Assembly: GCF_003473485.1 (NCBI RefSeq)
Contig: NC_053047.1
Coordinates: 42,394,972-42,458,971, forward strand
Reading direction: 5' to 3'
Length of the DNA stretch: 64,000 nucleotides
From: Medicago truncatula
Lineage: Eukaryota > Streptophyta > Magnoliopsida > Fabales > Fabaceae
Of the stretch, positions 44,388-56,365 are shown piece by piece (positions within the stretch are counted from its first letter, which is position 1; every line of letters begins with the position of its first letter). A program made the position numbers and the translations under genes. The notes under the pieces are model-generated. The model was not told where the DNA came from, searched no databases, and worked only from the letters and a program-made list of their open reading frames with translations.

Positions 44388-44475
44388 CTGAGGAGAATCG
44401 AATATGAGAACTTGAGCAGGAGTACACTTTCAGATCTCAAATCAATACCACCAGAGCAACCTAAGGGGGTTATCT
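44388..44475 (-). mobile_element. tRNA-derived SINE-like copy (family 1)
   Basis: Same layout as 529-612 (gagaatcgaatatgagaact, then cagatctcaaatcaatacca) and ends in aacctaagggggtt, the box-A side read on the minus strand. Confidence 0.5.
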
Positions 44476-44879
44476 TAGTGTGTTTAATTGTTAAATAGAA
44501 AATAAATAATTTAAAAATTCAAATTACAACTAAACCAAAATATAACGATAAGAATTTTGATAAATTCAAACTACAACTAAGGTAAAAAAAAAAGGATTAA
44601 TAGGTTTTTACCGCCTGCAGTATAGGTCATTTTTGGATTTTTTCCTGTAATTTTTTTTTTATTTATCCCCCTCTAAAAAAAATTTGTTTTGATTTACTTG
44701 ATAAAACGAAAAATTTCTTGAAACAAGAAAATTAACTTGGTTTTTGTTTGGTCTATTAGGGCGGAAATGACTTATATTAAGGGGATAAATACCTATTGAC
44801 CCAAAAAAAACTAAATTTGTAAAGGTAAAATGAATGAATTAAGAAACCACAATCAAGCACTATAATGATCTATTGCACA
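44476..44879. other. Intergenic, no gene seen
   Basis: AT-rich spacer between two SINE-like copies. Confidence 0.35.
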
Positions 44880-45018
44880 TCCGCAAGTCCTAGCTCAACT
44901 GATAAAATGCCGAAATTGTTAGGTCGGATGCCATGACCGGAGTTCGAAGCCCGGTACCTCTACTTGTGTGTATGAGTTTATAATGATTTTGTCTTTCCGT
45001 CTATCTTAAAAAAAATGA
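44880..45018 (+). mobile_element. tRNA-derived SINE (family 3), abutting an inverted-repeat element
   Basis: Box A tagctcaactga (44891-44902) and box B gagttcgaagcc (near 44940), then tgtgtatgagtttataatga and an A-rich end (45008-45015). It touches the left arm of the next element, whose outer edge it seems to replace. Confidence 0.6.
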
Positions 45019-45458
45019 CCCCCCCCCGAACTTTCAAAAATTTGCATATTTGGCCCCCTAAGTACCAAAACCACAATTTAGCCCCCCTAAGATTTAGCCA
45101 CATTGCAACTTTGGTCCCTTTGACCAATTTTGACCTAGTCAATGCTAATTTGGCCTGCCACATGTGTATTTTTTAATTTTCTTTTTTTTAAAAGCCACAT
45201 AATCATTTATTAAATGAAAAAAATTGAAAAATTAAAAAAAAAAAATCAGAATTATTTTAAAAAATATATATAAAAGGAAAATAAAAAAGGAATAAACGAT
45301 TCTTCTTTCCAAAATTCTTTCCATAAAAAAGGAATGGCACATGAATTTCTTCTTAAAAAGACACCCAGAATTTCTTCTTTCCTAAATCCATTTCATATAT
45401 CAAAAAACATAACAATCAAACATGATTTCAATTCCAAATCTAGTGTGTAAAGGCATAA

Positions 45459-45614
45459 TTAAATAGCAGTTGAAATATAAACCACAACAACAAAAGAAAC
45501 AAGAATAGCCATAACAGCAACAACATGAGCTGCACATTTACTCCCACAAGACAACATCCACAATCTTATCTCAATAACATTCACCATCGAAAGCATAAAA
45601 AACAAACACCCCAT
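45459..45614 (-). CDS. 51-residue membrane-type ORF inside the inverted-repeat element
   Basis: Open frame MGCLFFMLSM... with a C-terminal hydrophobic stretch of about 20 residues (AHVVAVMAILVSFVVVVYIS), a likely membrane span. A stop lies just upstream of its ATG. It may be the captured 3' end of a host membrane-protein gene (Pack-MULE style) or a chance frame; family not recognised. Confidence 0.3.
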   Translation of the reverse strand: MGCLFFMLSMVNVIEIRLWMLSCGSKCAAHVVAVMAILVSFVVVVYISTAI

Positions 45615-45905
45615 AACATATCAGAAAGCAACGATTCTCCAAGCTTCTTTACGACGTCGATGCCGGTGTCGCAAGAGGAGCGATTCTCCAAGCTTCTTTG
45701 ACCCTGTTCGATTTATAGTTTTCATCCATTGCTTGAAATCTTGAAACCAATTCTCTTATTGGTTTTAATTTTCATATCGAATCGATTCAAAAAGAAGAAC
45801 AAAAAGATTGAAAATTCAAGAAGGATTGAATTGGATTGGATTGGATTTTGAGGCTAGGTTATTGCATCACAACAACAATAGCAAACCGATCTTCTTTCCA
45901 TGATT

Positions 45906-48004
45906 TGTAACACCCCGTTTTCCCAATATACAAATTTCTTAAATCAATAATCAATGTAAGCTTCATAAACAACATGATATCACATATAACATAATCCAAA
46001 ACAGTTAAATAATAATTTAACCCAATATCTTAAACATTGCAGCGGAAATTATATCATAGTCATAAAACGTTTTGGCATGCAGGCCCCATCAATATAATCT
46101 CAAAAGAGTTAGTTCAATAAATAGATAGCATAGTATTCACGTAATAGAACGAAGCATGCATAACATATAGCCCCATCCCGTTACGTATCAGAGCGACCTA
46201 GACGACACAGTGAAGGTAAGGCCACTCACGACAGAAACTGCACACTAAGCACGATCACCTGCAAGTTACTCATACAAAGGGCAACATTTTCAAGCAGAAG
46301 GGGTGAGATTTCATAACAAAATAATGTTAATCAAAGTAATTCGAATCATAATTAACATTAACATCATAATCAATCTTAAGTAACTTTGCATATTTGAGAA
46401 ACAATTATCACGTAATCACATCATCAATCATAGACAACTTTGCATATTCAATAAACAAGTATCACGTATTCACATATTCAATCATTATCAACAACATAGC
46501 ATTATGGACATGACAATGTGACAATGCTCTTAGACTCCTTATATGCATGTGGTACCAATTGTCATCATAAGTATTAATATACTTTAAACGTGCGGAGGAC
46601 AAAGCTCCTAATAAATCGTGCGGAGGACAAAGCTCCTAATAAATCGTGGTGAGGACTAAGCTTAATGAAATGCTAATGCATGGACTCTTATGAACAAATC
46701 ACCGTAATCAACATATCAACATGCATCCAATAATTTGGAGCTAAACGTCATCATTCCATCATATATAGACATTATGCACTTAGTTAAATAACAGCAGTAG
46801 CACAGTCAAGTCACATAAACAGATGATATCAATATATCAATTGCAATTCAATAACATCATAATTATTTCATTCATATCTTACATAATTGTACAATACATT
46901 AATCATGCTCAATTAATATCAACATATTTTAAACAGCTTTACAGACTGCATTAAACGTCATCATTAGGTCTCATTATCATAAGGGGGTTCACTCTTGATC
47001 CAAACGTACGAAACAGATCGCACAAGCACTCAAGACACTCCAATCTGGAAGTGCTCGCGAGGCGAGAGTTCTTACTCGCCATAGCGAGTACCACACAATT
47101 CCCAAACTAAAGTTGTTCTGGGTCCAATCTTGTCCTACATTCATCCCTAATCATTACTAGGTATGTTCAGGCACTCAAAGGCACTCAAGGTCCAACTAAA
47201 AAGTCGAAAACACAAAATCTAACATGCTCTCTGCCTTAGCTCGCTATGGCGAGTAAGGTTGCTCGTTATGGCGAGCTGTGTTGCACAACTCGCGAGGCGA
47301 GGAAAAAGGGGTCGCGAGGCGAGCGATGAATGTCGCTACGGTCAGACTTTCTATTTTCTCAAAAATCCGACGATTCTCATGGTTCTATGCCTGATATTGA
47401 TTCCAAAGTTTGTCCTAAACATTATCTAAGGTCCAGGAACACTTTCTACAACAATTTAATCAATTCCTACCGTTTAATCATCAATTCTAGGGATTTGACC
47501 TAGTTTTCGTTTTCTCCAATTCAATCTTAATTCTTGCTAACTAATCATCAGAATTACAATAACTAACATTATTGAATTATTAGTCTCACCCTTACCTTAA
47601 TTTGCAGAAATCGCGGCTCTCCCTCTTGGTTTCTCTTCTCTTGGCTTTTTTTCTCCAAAAACGTACGTACAACAATGTTTTTCTAAAGCTAGGTCTAACC
47701 CTTTTATATCTCCTCTTAATTACTTATCTTATCTCACTTTCCTCCCCAAAACTATCTAAAATATCAAAACAGCCCTCAACTAAATATTTTATATTATTTT
47801 CAAATCTTTATTTTATTTAACAATAAAATAAATCCCTTAATCTTATCAAATCTTCCAAAACTCATAACTTATCACAACATCAACCAAACCATCAATACAG
47901 TCGTAAATCATTCAAATCATACCATAATCATGCATATATTATATAAATATAATATAATCGTCTAAACTCAATTAAATAAACAATTAACGAAAGTGGGCGT
48001 TACA
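45906..48004. mobile_element. Solo LTR, probably Ty3-gypsy
   Basis: Starts tgtaacaccccgttttccca and ends gtgggcgttaca, the TGTAACACCC...GTTACA ends often seen in gypsy LTRs. It is flanked by the exact 5-bp duplication tgatt (45901-45905 and 48005-48009). 2099 bp with no internal coding region, so it is a solo LTR left by recombination. It contains a 28-bp tandem pair (cgtgcggaggacaaagctcc..., near 46588) and several tcgcgaggcgag-like phrases (47060-47330). Confidence 0.85.
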
Positions 48005-48026
48005 TGATTCATCTTGTTTTCTTTTA

Positions 48027-48329
48027 GGCTAAACTTCACTTTTCGCCCTCTAAGTTTCAAAATGTTGCAATTTTGGCCCCTATTAAAAAAAATGGCAAAA
48101 GTGACCCCCTATGTTTAGGGAAATATGCTCTTTTGACCTCCTAACATAAGGGAAATATGTTTTTTGACCCGTTATCTTTACAAAAAGTTACAATTATGGC
48201 CCCTTTTTTGGGACACGTGGCGTCTTCTCAGCAATTTTGGGATGAAGTGGGCCAAAATTGCCATTTTTTTAATAGGAGGTCAAAATCGCAATATTTTAAA
48301 ACATAAGGGGCGAAAAGTGCACTTTAGCC
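48027..48329. mobile_element. Mutator-like MITE with an exact 9-bp duplication
   Basis: The left end ggctaaacttcacttttcgc matches the reverse complement of the right end (gcgaaaagtgcactttagcc) with few changes. The flanks tttctttta at 48018-48026 and 48330-48338 are an exact 9-bp target duplication. 303 bp, no ORF. Confidence 0.88.
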
Positions 48330-48959
48330 TTTCTTTTATCTTTTCAATCTATGGGTTCTGAATTTTTCCATTATTATTTATTTCTCAGTGATTGTTTCTT
48401 CTTTCCATGAATCACATTTTTTTTTTTCTTTTTCTTTTCATTTTCTATTTCTTTCCTTTTCTTTCTCCACGATTCTTTCTTCTTTTCATGAATCATGTTT
48501 CTTTTTTCATTTCATTTCATTTTCTATTTTTTTTTTTTTAATTTCTGATTTTTTTAACTTTTCAATTTCTTATTTCATTTATCTAATTTAAAAAATGATT
48601 ATGTAGCTTTAAAAAATACACGTGTGGCATGCCAAATCAGCGTTGACTAGGTCAAAATTGGTCAAAAGGACCAAAGTTGCAATGGGGCTAAATCTTAGGG
48701 GGGCTAAATTGTGGTTTTGATACTTAGGAGATCAAAATTGCAAGTTTTTGAAAGTTAGGGAGGGAAAAGTGCACTTTAACCTATAAAATATTGTATTTTT
48801 TTTTCTTTCTTCCTATGCCTATATACTAGCAATTGCCAACATTTTTATTTATCTCCTGAGTAACAACTACGTATTACATAGATTATGTGTAATTATAAGC
48901 TTGAACAAGTACATTTGTGGTCTAGGCAAAAATTGTCCATTATTCATCATCAATTATTT

Positions 48960-50474
48960 CTAATTAATAGGAACAAATGCACGAATTCTCTTCCCTTTAT
49001 GATCATGACATCTTTTTCTTCCTTTAACTGGTTGTCTTCTACAAGTGGTTCCATCTTCCAAAATAATTCCACATGTAATAGTTTTGGTGATACTCTCATC
49101 AACAAGACTCTCAACCACTGTTTGTGGAAGATCTTCAACATCATGTTTAATATTTTGGTACCTACAAGCATTTCCTCTTTTTGATTCTGATTTTGCTGTT
49201 CTTATTCTCATTCCTTTATGTTCATGACACCTAACTCTTTTCTCGACCGGCGTCTTTGTACAAATAGAACCATCATCCAAAATCACTCCACAAATTTTAT
49301 CTTTCTTCTCAACGGAAAAATCAGCTTTATCTTGAACTATCTTAGGACGCGAACGGTTGAATTTGAACACGCGAGATAGGAAATTGTAGTTGCCACTGTC
49401 GACTTCGTTTGATTTGTTATCTTTCACAGGCAACATGCTTGATTTAATTGGTATCCCTACTTTCTTTTGAGTGAAGGGTAGAAGTGATTTGGCTACATCT
49501 GAAAATGTTCTTGTGTCTGAAGAAATTTTGTTGAGCATTTCAAGAATATCACCCGGACGCCGTGGACCGTTATTAATTGTGTTCCAAGCATAATCAAATG
49601 TACTCAGCAGTTGAGATTCTGTTTGCAAAGCATCTCCCTTGGTCTGCATCTGTTCAACAAATGAATCAATTGAAATCATCTTGATCTTAATAAATTGAAG
49701 AAAAAAAGTGTAAAGCATGAAATGTACTTACAGAAGCCCATCTATAAACAATTGGGAAACCTTGAAGAAAGATTTCATGAAACAATGAGTGTCCCTTTTG
49801 GTGAGAAGATTCAAATGAAGAACAACCATTACCCAAATGAGCACCATTTCTACCATAACATTGGAGTCTTGTTCTCACATTATCACCTTTTCCTAGATAA
49901 ACCACAACTACTCGACACGAGTCAGTGGAAAGCTTGTAAATTTCACGCCCCAACCCGCTAGTCGATGCAGCTACTCCGAGCTCATAGACTCCAGGTCCAG
50001 AATTTTCTGGTAGGTTATGGATTCTATATCTTGTAGATCCTTCCTTTCCTTTGGAGTAGTCTTCCCAATCAGAAGGACCAATAAGAATCTGAAACCAATT
50101 ATTAACATGAACAATCAATATATATGTATTCGGATTGGGACGCAATCAATACATTGAATCAAAATATTTAAAACCATTTGCATATCAATCTCCGTATTTT
50201 TAGATTCAAAAACAAAATAAAAATCTATAATAAAATAATATTCAGATCTCAATCCAACAATGTCTTGACAGCATGAATATGTGAAATTGTCAGCTATTAC
50301 GTAGCCCTTTAGTTTGATATTTTTCAATCTTACACACATAACATCATACTCAATTTATAATAATAGAACATTAAATTAAAATTAATAGATTAGAGGATAA
50401 TTGATATGAATTACCTTCCAATGGGAGAAGCTAGAATCATGTTTAGTGTAATCACATTGCTCTCTCTTCAACAT
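48960..50474 (-). CDS. ET-like: EFFECTOR OF TRANSCRIPTION-type protein (GIY-YIG and ET zinc fingers)
   Basis: Three minus-strand exons, 50474-50415, 50088-49732 and 49649-48960, each joined at phase 0; 1107 nt, 368 residues. Residues 1-20 (MLKREQCDYTKHDSSFSHWK) and the ILIGPSDWED part match the ET family start. Residues 54-100 form a GIY-YIG-like fold (GVYELG, VVVVYLGK, VRTRLQCYGR). Two ET fingers C-x9-C-x10-C-x2-H follow at 259-283 and 332-356, each continuing HKG-x-R-I. ET proteins are plant-specific nuclear regulators linked in Arabidopsis to gibberellin response and differentiation. No break seen, so it looks functional; its paralogue lies 7.6 kb away on the same strand. The 5' UTR was not mapped. 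Confidence 0.9.
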
Positions 50475-52642
50475 TTGCACCGTGTCTCATGGAAAGTATA
50501 TGACCGTTATTTGCGTTAAATGTTCCATTTACTAAAGATTCTAATGTTTATGTTCATACTTTTCCCATTTACCAAAATGCCCTTTCATAATATCCATACC
50601 TTGAAACCATTCCAACCTCCAAGTGTATTATGATAATTGATTAATTAATTATTATTCATAGTAAGATTTATCTTTTTTTCATTAACCATTGTGTGTTTTT
50701 CTCAAGTTTTTGGTTTGATTTTCTTATGTGCTTACAAATCTTATGTTCGATAAGTCTATACACATATTTTTTCTACTTTTGATTGGACCCTATTAATAGA
50801 CGGTGAAATTGGTGTTAAAATTATTCGTCATTGTACCAAATACATTTATCGGATGAATCTGTTCAACAATTGTCTTCAATGCAAATATAGTTAAAAAAAT
50901 CATTTGCTTTAAATATGTTCCTTAAAAGACATTTGACTTTTCAATATTAGTAGAGACATGATATTAGTAATGGTGAAAATATGAAATTGGCTTGAGCAAA
51001 CTTTTAACCCAAGACTCCATAATATCTAGAGAAATGCTTACGTATTGATTGACACAAATAAAAAATGGTTAGGTACACACGCATGAATCCAAAAAATTAA
51101 AGTAGAAATAATTGAATGATATAACTAAATTACTTTTCATTTATTTTGCTCCATTTATGTGAGTGTGCTCAAATATATTCCTTCTGGTCCTTATTATAAG
51201 AAGAAAAATCAAAATCAAAATCAATACACTCATTAATTAGTGTAACTTTTTGAATATTTTTACAAATATACCCTCATAAAAAATTGTGAAGCATTCAATA
51301 CATCCATTAATATTAAAAAGACAAGCATTAAATAAGGGGTAAAAAAGTCTTTTAAACAATAGCTACACCTTAAAAGTTGCGATATTATTTAGGCCCAGTG
51401 ACGCATAAAACTTTTTTTCGTTGAAAAAGTTACGATATAGACAAAAAATTTATTCAATAATAGTAAATATTTCTTAGTGAATTTATCCAATTGAGAAAAA
51501 GGGTACACACACTAAAAAAAGATCACATTTCACACTTTTTTTACTCTACTTTTTTAGATTTTAAATCTAATTAACTCGCTGGAAAAATGATATACACTTC
51601 TGACCAAAAAAAATGGTATACACTTAAATCATTTGATGTCATTTTGTTTGTCGATGTTTTAAAAGAACTAACAACACTTTTTTCGTTGATGAATTAGATT
51701 GTTTATAATAGAGAAAGATTTGCAACCAAAACTATATTTAAACAAAATTTATATATATATATATATATGTTGATGACATTTTAATGGTGATTGTATTACA
51801 AAACTATCTCATACTTTGTCCGTCCAACAACCATTTATAGAGTTAGAAATATTAAATATTATATTTTAAAGTTTAAAATATCGCAAAACATACATTTTGA
51901 TGGTATTTTAATGGTATTAGTGTTATAATATGAATAATTAACACATTTAACAAATATTTGAAACTTGAGTAAAAAATATTTGCTGTTGTGAATAAAACAT
52001 GATAGTTATTGCTGTTGTGAATTTATATAGAATGGGCTTTCTTTTGGGCTTATCACTAAATTTGGAGAATTGCTCTTCTCCCGTTTAGAATTGCTTGTTC
52101 CCGTAAAAAATGAATTAGCTTTTGTGCATTTTTAACATGAGTTAACTTACTGATCGGTGTTTTTGATAGTTATCTATCACCCAAAGGGTTCCTTTTAAAT
52201 GACAAAAGAGAATTGTTTTTCCCGATCACATTTTTTAGTACTCGTTTGCTTCCACATCAAAATAACTCCAAACGTACGTTTACTAAGAAGCTTGGATTTT
52301 TAGCTGCCGAAAAAAAAAGTGTTGAACATGTGTCCAGACACACACTTATAGGTGGGAAAGTTGAAAAACACTTTCTTTACTCTCCAAAGTCACTTCTTCG
52401 TTGAAATATTGATTCCCTACAAAGAAATACCATATTACACTTCTTTTTTGTAACATTTTCTCAACAACACAACAAGTAAATTCTAATATCTCTATATTTT
52501 TTTGTTGCTGGAATTTTAGTGTTTCTATCACGATCATGGATAATTCCCTGGCCCACAAGTTGAGTCACCAACCCAACACCAATGAGAACCATCCACATGT
52601 ATCTTATACCAACCATTCAAGGGTTTCTTCCAAGAACTATAA
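50475..52642. other. Intergenic, no gene seen
   Basis: AT-rich spacer upstream of the ET gene. It includes an (AT)n run near 51750-51768. Open frames are short and have no known motif. Confidence 0.5.
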
Positions 52643-53070
52643 GACCATTTACAATGGTAAAATACATTCAATAACCTTCAACACTCACTTTTTCAATTCC
52701 CAACACTCCACATCATTTTCTCTCTCTTAATTCAACACCCATTCAATTTTTACCTCTCCAATGGTTTTTTATTCAACACCCTACCCCACCACCTTTTATT
52801 TCTTATTCTTATTTAATTTTATATTTTTGTTTTTATAATTACATAAAATTACAATTATCGATTATAATTAAATTAAAATGAAGAAACACTTAACAATTTT
52901 TTTTTTTTTGTAAAAACAAAATTTATTTAAATTATTTATTTTTATTTTCTTAACATAAATAAAATGCAATACAACAAACTAAGTACGGGTCACACAAATA
53001 GCTTAAAATGCAAGACAACAAACAAGCACACAACACACAAGTAATTTACTTAGTTCGATACAAATCATCT

Positions 53071-54413
53071 TCAATCGTGAAACATTCCAAACTTTGTCCA
53101 TATGTGCTTCACTAGATCTGCTTGCAATTCGTGATGAACATTTGGATCACGCAACTCGGATCTAGCACGCACATGATTTGCAAAAGTGGGTAACACCTCG
53201 GTCGAGTATGGTTGTGCTGTACTAGATCCACTTCCCTCGGATTGCTCAAAATCGGTCCAACGTTGAGCATATGTATCTCGTTCATCCTCAACAATCATAT
53301 TATGCAATATGATGCATGACCTCATGATGATACCCAAATCGGCTATGTCCCACAAGCGAGCTGGTTCACAGATGATTTTAAATCGAGCTTGAAGCACTCC
53401 AAAAGCACGTTCGATGTCCTTCCGACAGCTCTCCTGATGTTTTGCGAATAACTTATCAGGTTCACTTTGAGGAAGTCTAATTGATTTGACGAAAGTTGGA
53501 TAAGAAGGGTAGATACCATCAGCTAGATAGTATGCCATATTATAGGGACGTTGATTCACAAAGAAATTCACCCGTGGAGCCTTTCCCTGTTCCACATCAT
53601 CAAACACCGGTGACCGGTCTAGAACATTGATATCGTTCAACGTTCCTGGACATCCAAAAAAGGCATGCCAGATCCATAGATCATGAGATGCAACTCTTCA
53701 AGAATAACTGTGGTGGTTCCCTTATCCCCCCTGGTGAATTGACCTTCCCATGCTTTAGGACAATTTTTCCACTCCCAGTGCATGCAGTCAATACTCCCGA
53801 TCATCCCTGGGAACCCCCGCATTTCACTAACATGTAGTATTCTTTGAAGGTCATCTTGGTTTGGTGCTCTCAGGTACACTTCCTCATACAATCGTATGAT
53901 TCCTTTACAGAATCTACGTAAGCACTCCAATGCTGTAGTACCTCCTATTTTGATGTATTCATCGACCGCATCTGCTGCCACGCCATATGCTAACATTCGC
54001 ATTGCTGTGGTACATTTTGCTAACGGTGATATACCTTCTTTGTTGGCGGCATCAACTCGCTGGGTGAAGTAGTTATCAGTAATTGAAAGGTCTCCAACGA
54101 TTCGAAGGAAAACATGCTTTTGCATCCGGTACCGACGACGAAACATTGCATCGTCATATGTAGGCTCATTGGCAAAGTAGTCGTCAATGAGTCTTTGGTT
54201 TGCCGCTGCATGATCTCTATTTAAATATTTTCTACTACGAGATCCACTACCTTCCTCTAATTCTTTTCGACGCTGAATAAATCGGTTGACGATATAAGTG
54301 TCTTCAATATCACGTTTTTGTTTGTAGGCTTCGATATCAAAAGGATCCATTGATAGTCTTTGGTGATATTGGAAATAGATAGGAATGAGATTTGTGATAT
54401 TGGAAGTAGACAT
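53071..54413 (-). pseudogene. Harbinger transposase with one frameshift
   Basis: The first part (54413-53637) starts MSTSNITN and holds the conserved TxAMRMLAYG region and the first catalytic Asp (SIDCMHW, codon 53787-53789). Near 53690-53705 one base seems lost: the frame then runs to a false end, while the second part (53640-53071) continues in another frame with the second Asp (NDINVLDRS, 53632-53634) and the Glu (DIERAFGVLQ, 53410-53412). Together the parts span the usual HARBI1-like nuclease length. The start (54413 or a later Met) is not certain. Confidence 0.85.
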
Positions 54414-54479
54414 GAGTCCCTATATATAAGTACATTGTGTGGTGGACACTGACGGATTCGAAATAAGTTATTGTATTGT

Positions 54480-54665
54480 ATTAAAGCAAACACTGATAAT
54501 TATTAAAGCAAACAGTGACGACTAGACAACACTCTGATAATTATTAAAGCAAACACTACGGACTAGACAACACTCTGATAATTATTAAAGCAAACACTAC
54601 GGACTAGACAACACTGACAAATATTAAAGCAAACAGTCGGGACTAGACAACACTGATAATGTTGA
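54480..54665. repeat. 41-bp tandem repeat between the two Harbinger genes
   Basis: About four units of tgataattattaaagcaaac followed by actacggactagacaacact, the last two less regular. It lies just upstream of the transposase ORF and could affect its promoter. Confidence 0.85.
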
Positions 54666-54693
54666 CTGAATACAAACAAATATTTGATTAAAA

Positions 54694-55881
54694 TTAATTT
54701 TCAAACAGCTCACGCTCCAACTTCCCCAACAGCTCATTCTTCCGGTCATCGAGATGCTCTTCGTCCCTTAACTTTAGATACATTTTCATTTTTTTAGCTT
54801 GAGTCTTTTCTTGCAGCAACTTGTTTTTCTGTTGTTTCACCAAAGTTAACTCTTTCAATTGTTCAATCTCTTGCTCTTTTAATTCTTTGAATTGAACCCA
54901 TTCCTTTTCCACCTTCTCCAATGTCTCGCCCTTGCTTTTCTTCTTACCTTTTTTTTTAGCTGCATCCCTACCTATTGGACGAGCACTAGATCCTACAGAG
55001 TCCTCGTAAGATCTCTTAGATCATCTACTTCCTGAGTCAACATTTCCTCCCACTTGACTACCATACCGTGGTTGATCTCGGAGAGCGCGCCATTCTTCCA
55101 TTAAAGTAAATTGAACATTCTTCCCACATCCATATAATTCTTGAGCTTTTTTGAAAACATCATCTTCCGACCAACCGCTTCCTTGCATACGCTTAGCGCT
55201 ATCATAAGCACCAACCCATTTATTTATTAATTTGTTCATATAATTAAAACGGTTTCGGCATGCAACTACATCGCGCGGAGAATCGAATGAGCAATGCTCG
55301 TTACAATACTCAGCAATTTTACCCCAATATGATTCACTTGTCTGGTTTCTTCCGACAACACTGCATGTTCCATATTTTATCCACCCACTAATTAACACCA
55401 AATTTTGTTCAGTGTTCCATGATGGTTGTTGGTTTCTCTTGCTCTTTGGAGTTGTATCCTCTGGAGTTGGAGCAACTTCATTATCTCGTGTCATTCCACC
55501 ACGATTTATTTGTGATGAAAATTCAGGATATTCACCAACACTCTGAAAATTTTCATTCACCATTGGCATATAACCATTAAATGGGGGTGTTTGAGATGAA
55601 TATCCCATCATAGATCTAAAATATGGATTAAAGTTGTTTGGAACAAAGGATGGGTGATTGAAATTTGAGGCAAAACCAAAATTAGACATGTTTTGAGGAT
55701 TTTGGTTGGGGAATTGATTTGGGTTTTGAGGATGTTGGTTGAGGAATTGATTTGGGTTTTGAGGATATTGGTTGGGAAATTGATTTGGGTTTTGAGGATG
55801 TGAGTTGGGAAATTGATTTTGGTAGCTAAAAGGGTAATCAGAAGAATTTTGGGTGTTGGATTGATTGTTAGTGGGATCCAT
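54694..55881 (-). pseudogene. Harbinger Myb/SANT-like protein with an in-frame stop
   Basis: The first 286 codons (55881-55021) give a Gln/Asn/Pro-rich N-terminus with an 11-residue repeat (HPQNPNQFPNQ type, three copies, 55690-55830). A Myb/SANT-like trihelix domain follows, from about residue 150 (WNTEQNLVLISGWIKYG...). A TGA at 55023-55021 interrupts the frame; the same frame then continues to 54694 with a basic patch and a charged coiled coil. A single C-to-T change at a CpG would explain the stop. Normally this protein assists the transposase at the element ends. Confidence 0.8.
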
Positions 55882-56365
55882 TTCACTAATTAAAGACTAA
55901 AACTTCAAAAGAAATTCTAATAATAAGATTAAGAGAGTGAAAATTATGGTTTTTTTTTCTGTGTCCAAATCAAATGATCCAAGTCTCTATTTATAGAGAA
56001 AAAAAAATCACGAATTTTGGTGAAAAAATAAAAAATAAAAAAAATTATTTGCAATGAAATAATTGAGTCCAAAGTATTAAGAAGATAAAAATCCAGGCCA
56101 GCCAACCAGAAAGCGACGCGTGACAGCATCTATCCAAAACAGTTTCTCTCTCCGCGTCCCTCTGTCACAGACGCGCCTTGTCGGCGCGTGTAACGCACGC
56201 GCCAAAAAAAGCCCAATCCGAGCGCGCCACGTGGCTTCCGGCGTCAGGATTCAACCTATTGAATGTATTCATCATCTCTTTCCTCCAACTCACTTTCAAC
56301 ACCCCCCTCTCCAATGGTTTGCTTGTTGAATATGGCTTTCAACACCCTCATTGTAGTTGGTCTAA

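Larger units (their letters stand above)
45016..48781. mobile_element. Long-inverted-repeat element carrying nested insertions
   Basis: The left arm (45028-45345) reads as the reverse complement of the right arm (about 48400-48760); shared phrases include ccacaatttagcccccctaa and gaccaattttgacctagtca. The last 25 bases or so of the right arm (gtgcactttaacc) have no counterpart on the left. Without the solo LTR and the MITE inside it, the element is about 1.4 kb. Long arms suggest a Mutator-like element; its 9-bp duplication cannot be checked because the left edge is changed. Confidence 0.65.
52643..56362 (-). mobile_element. PIF/Harbinger transposon with both genes
   Basis: 3720 bp. The ends gaccatttacaatggt (left) and its counterpart gaccaactacaatg (right end read in reverse) are short inverted repeats. 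The flanks are taa on both sides (52640-52642 and 56363-56365), the 3-bp duplication of this superfamily. It carries a DDE transposase ORF (53071-54413) and a Myb/SANT-like ORF (54694-55881), both on the minus strand, as in autonomous Harbinger elements. Each ORF has one inactivating change, so the copy could still be mobilised only in trans. Confidence 0.88.

Noticed and set aside
48388-48591. 67-codon F/S-rich plus-strand ORF
   Set aside because: Comes from T/C-rich low-complexity sequence in the inverted-repeat arm.
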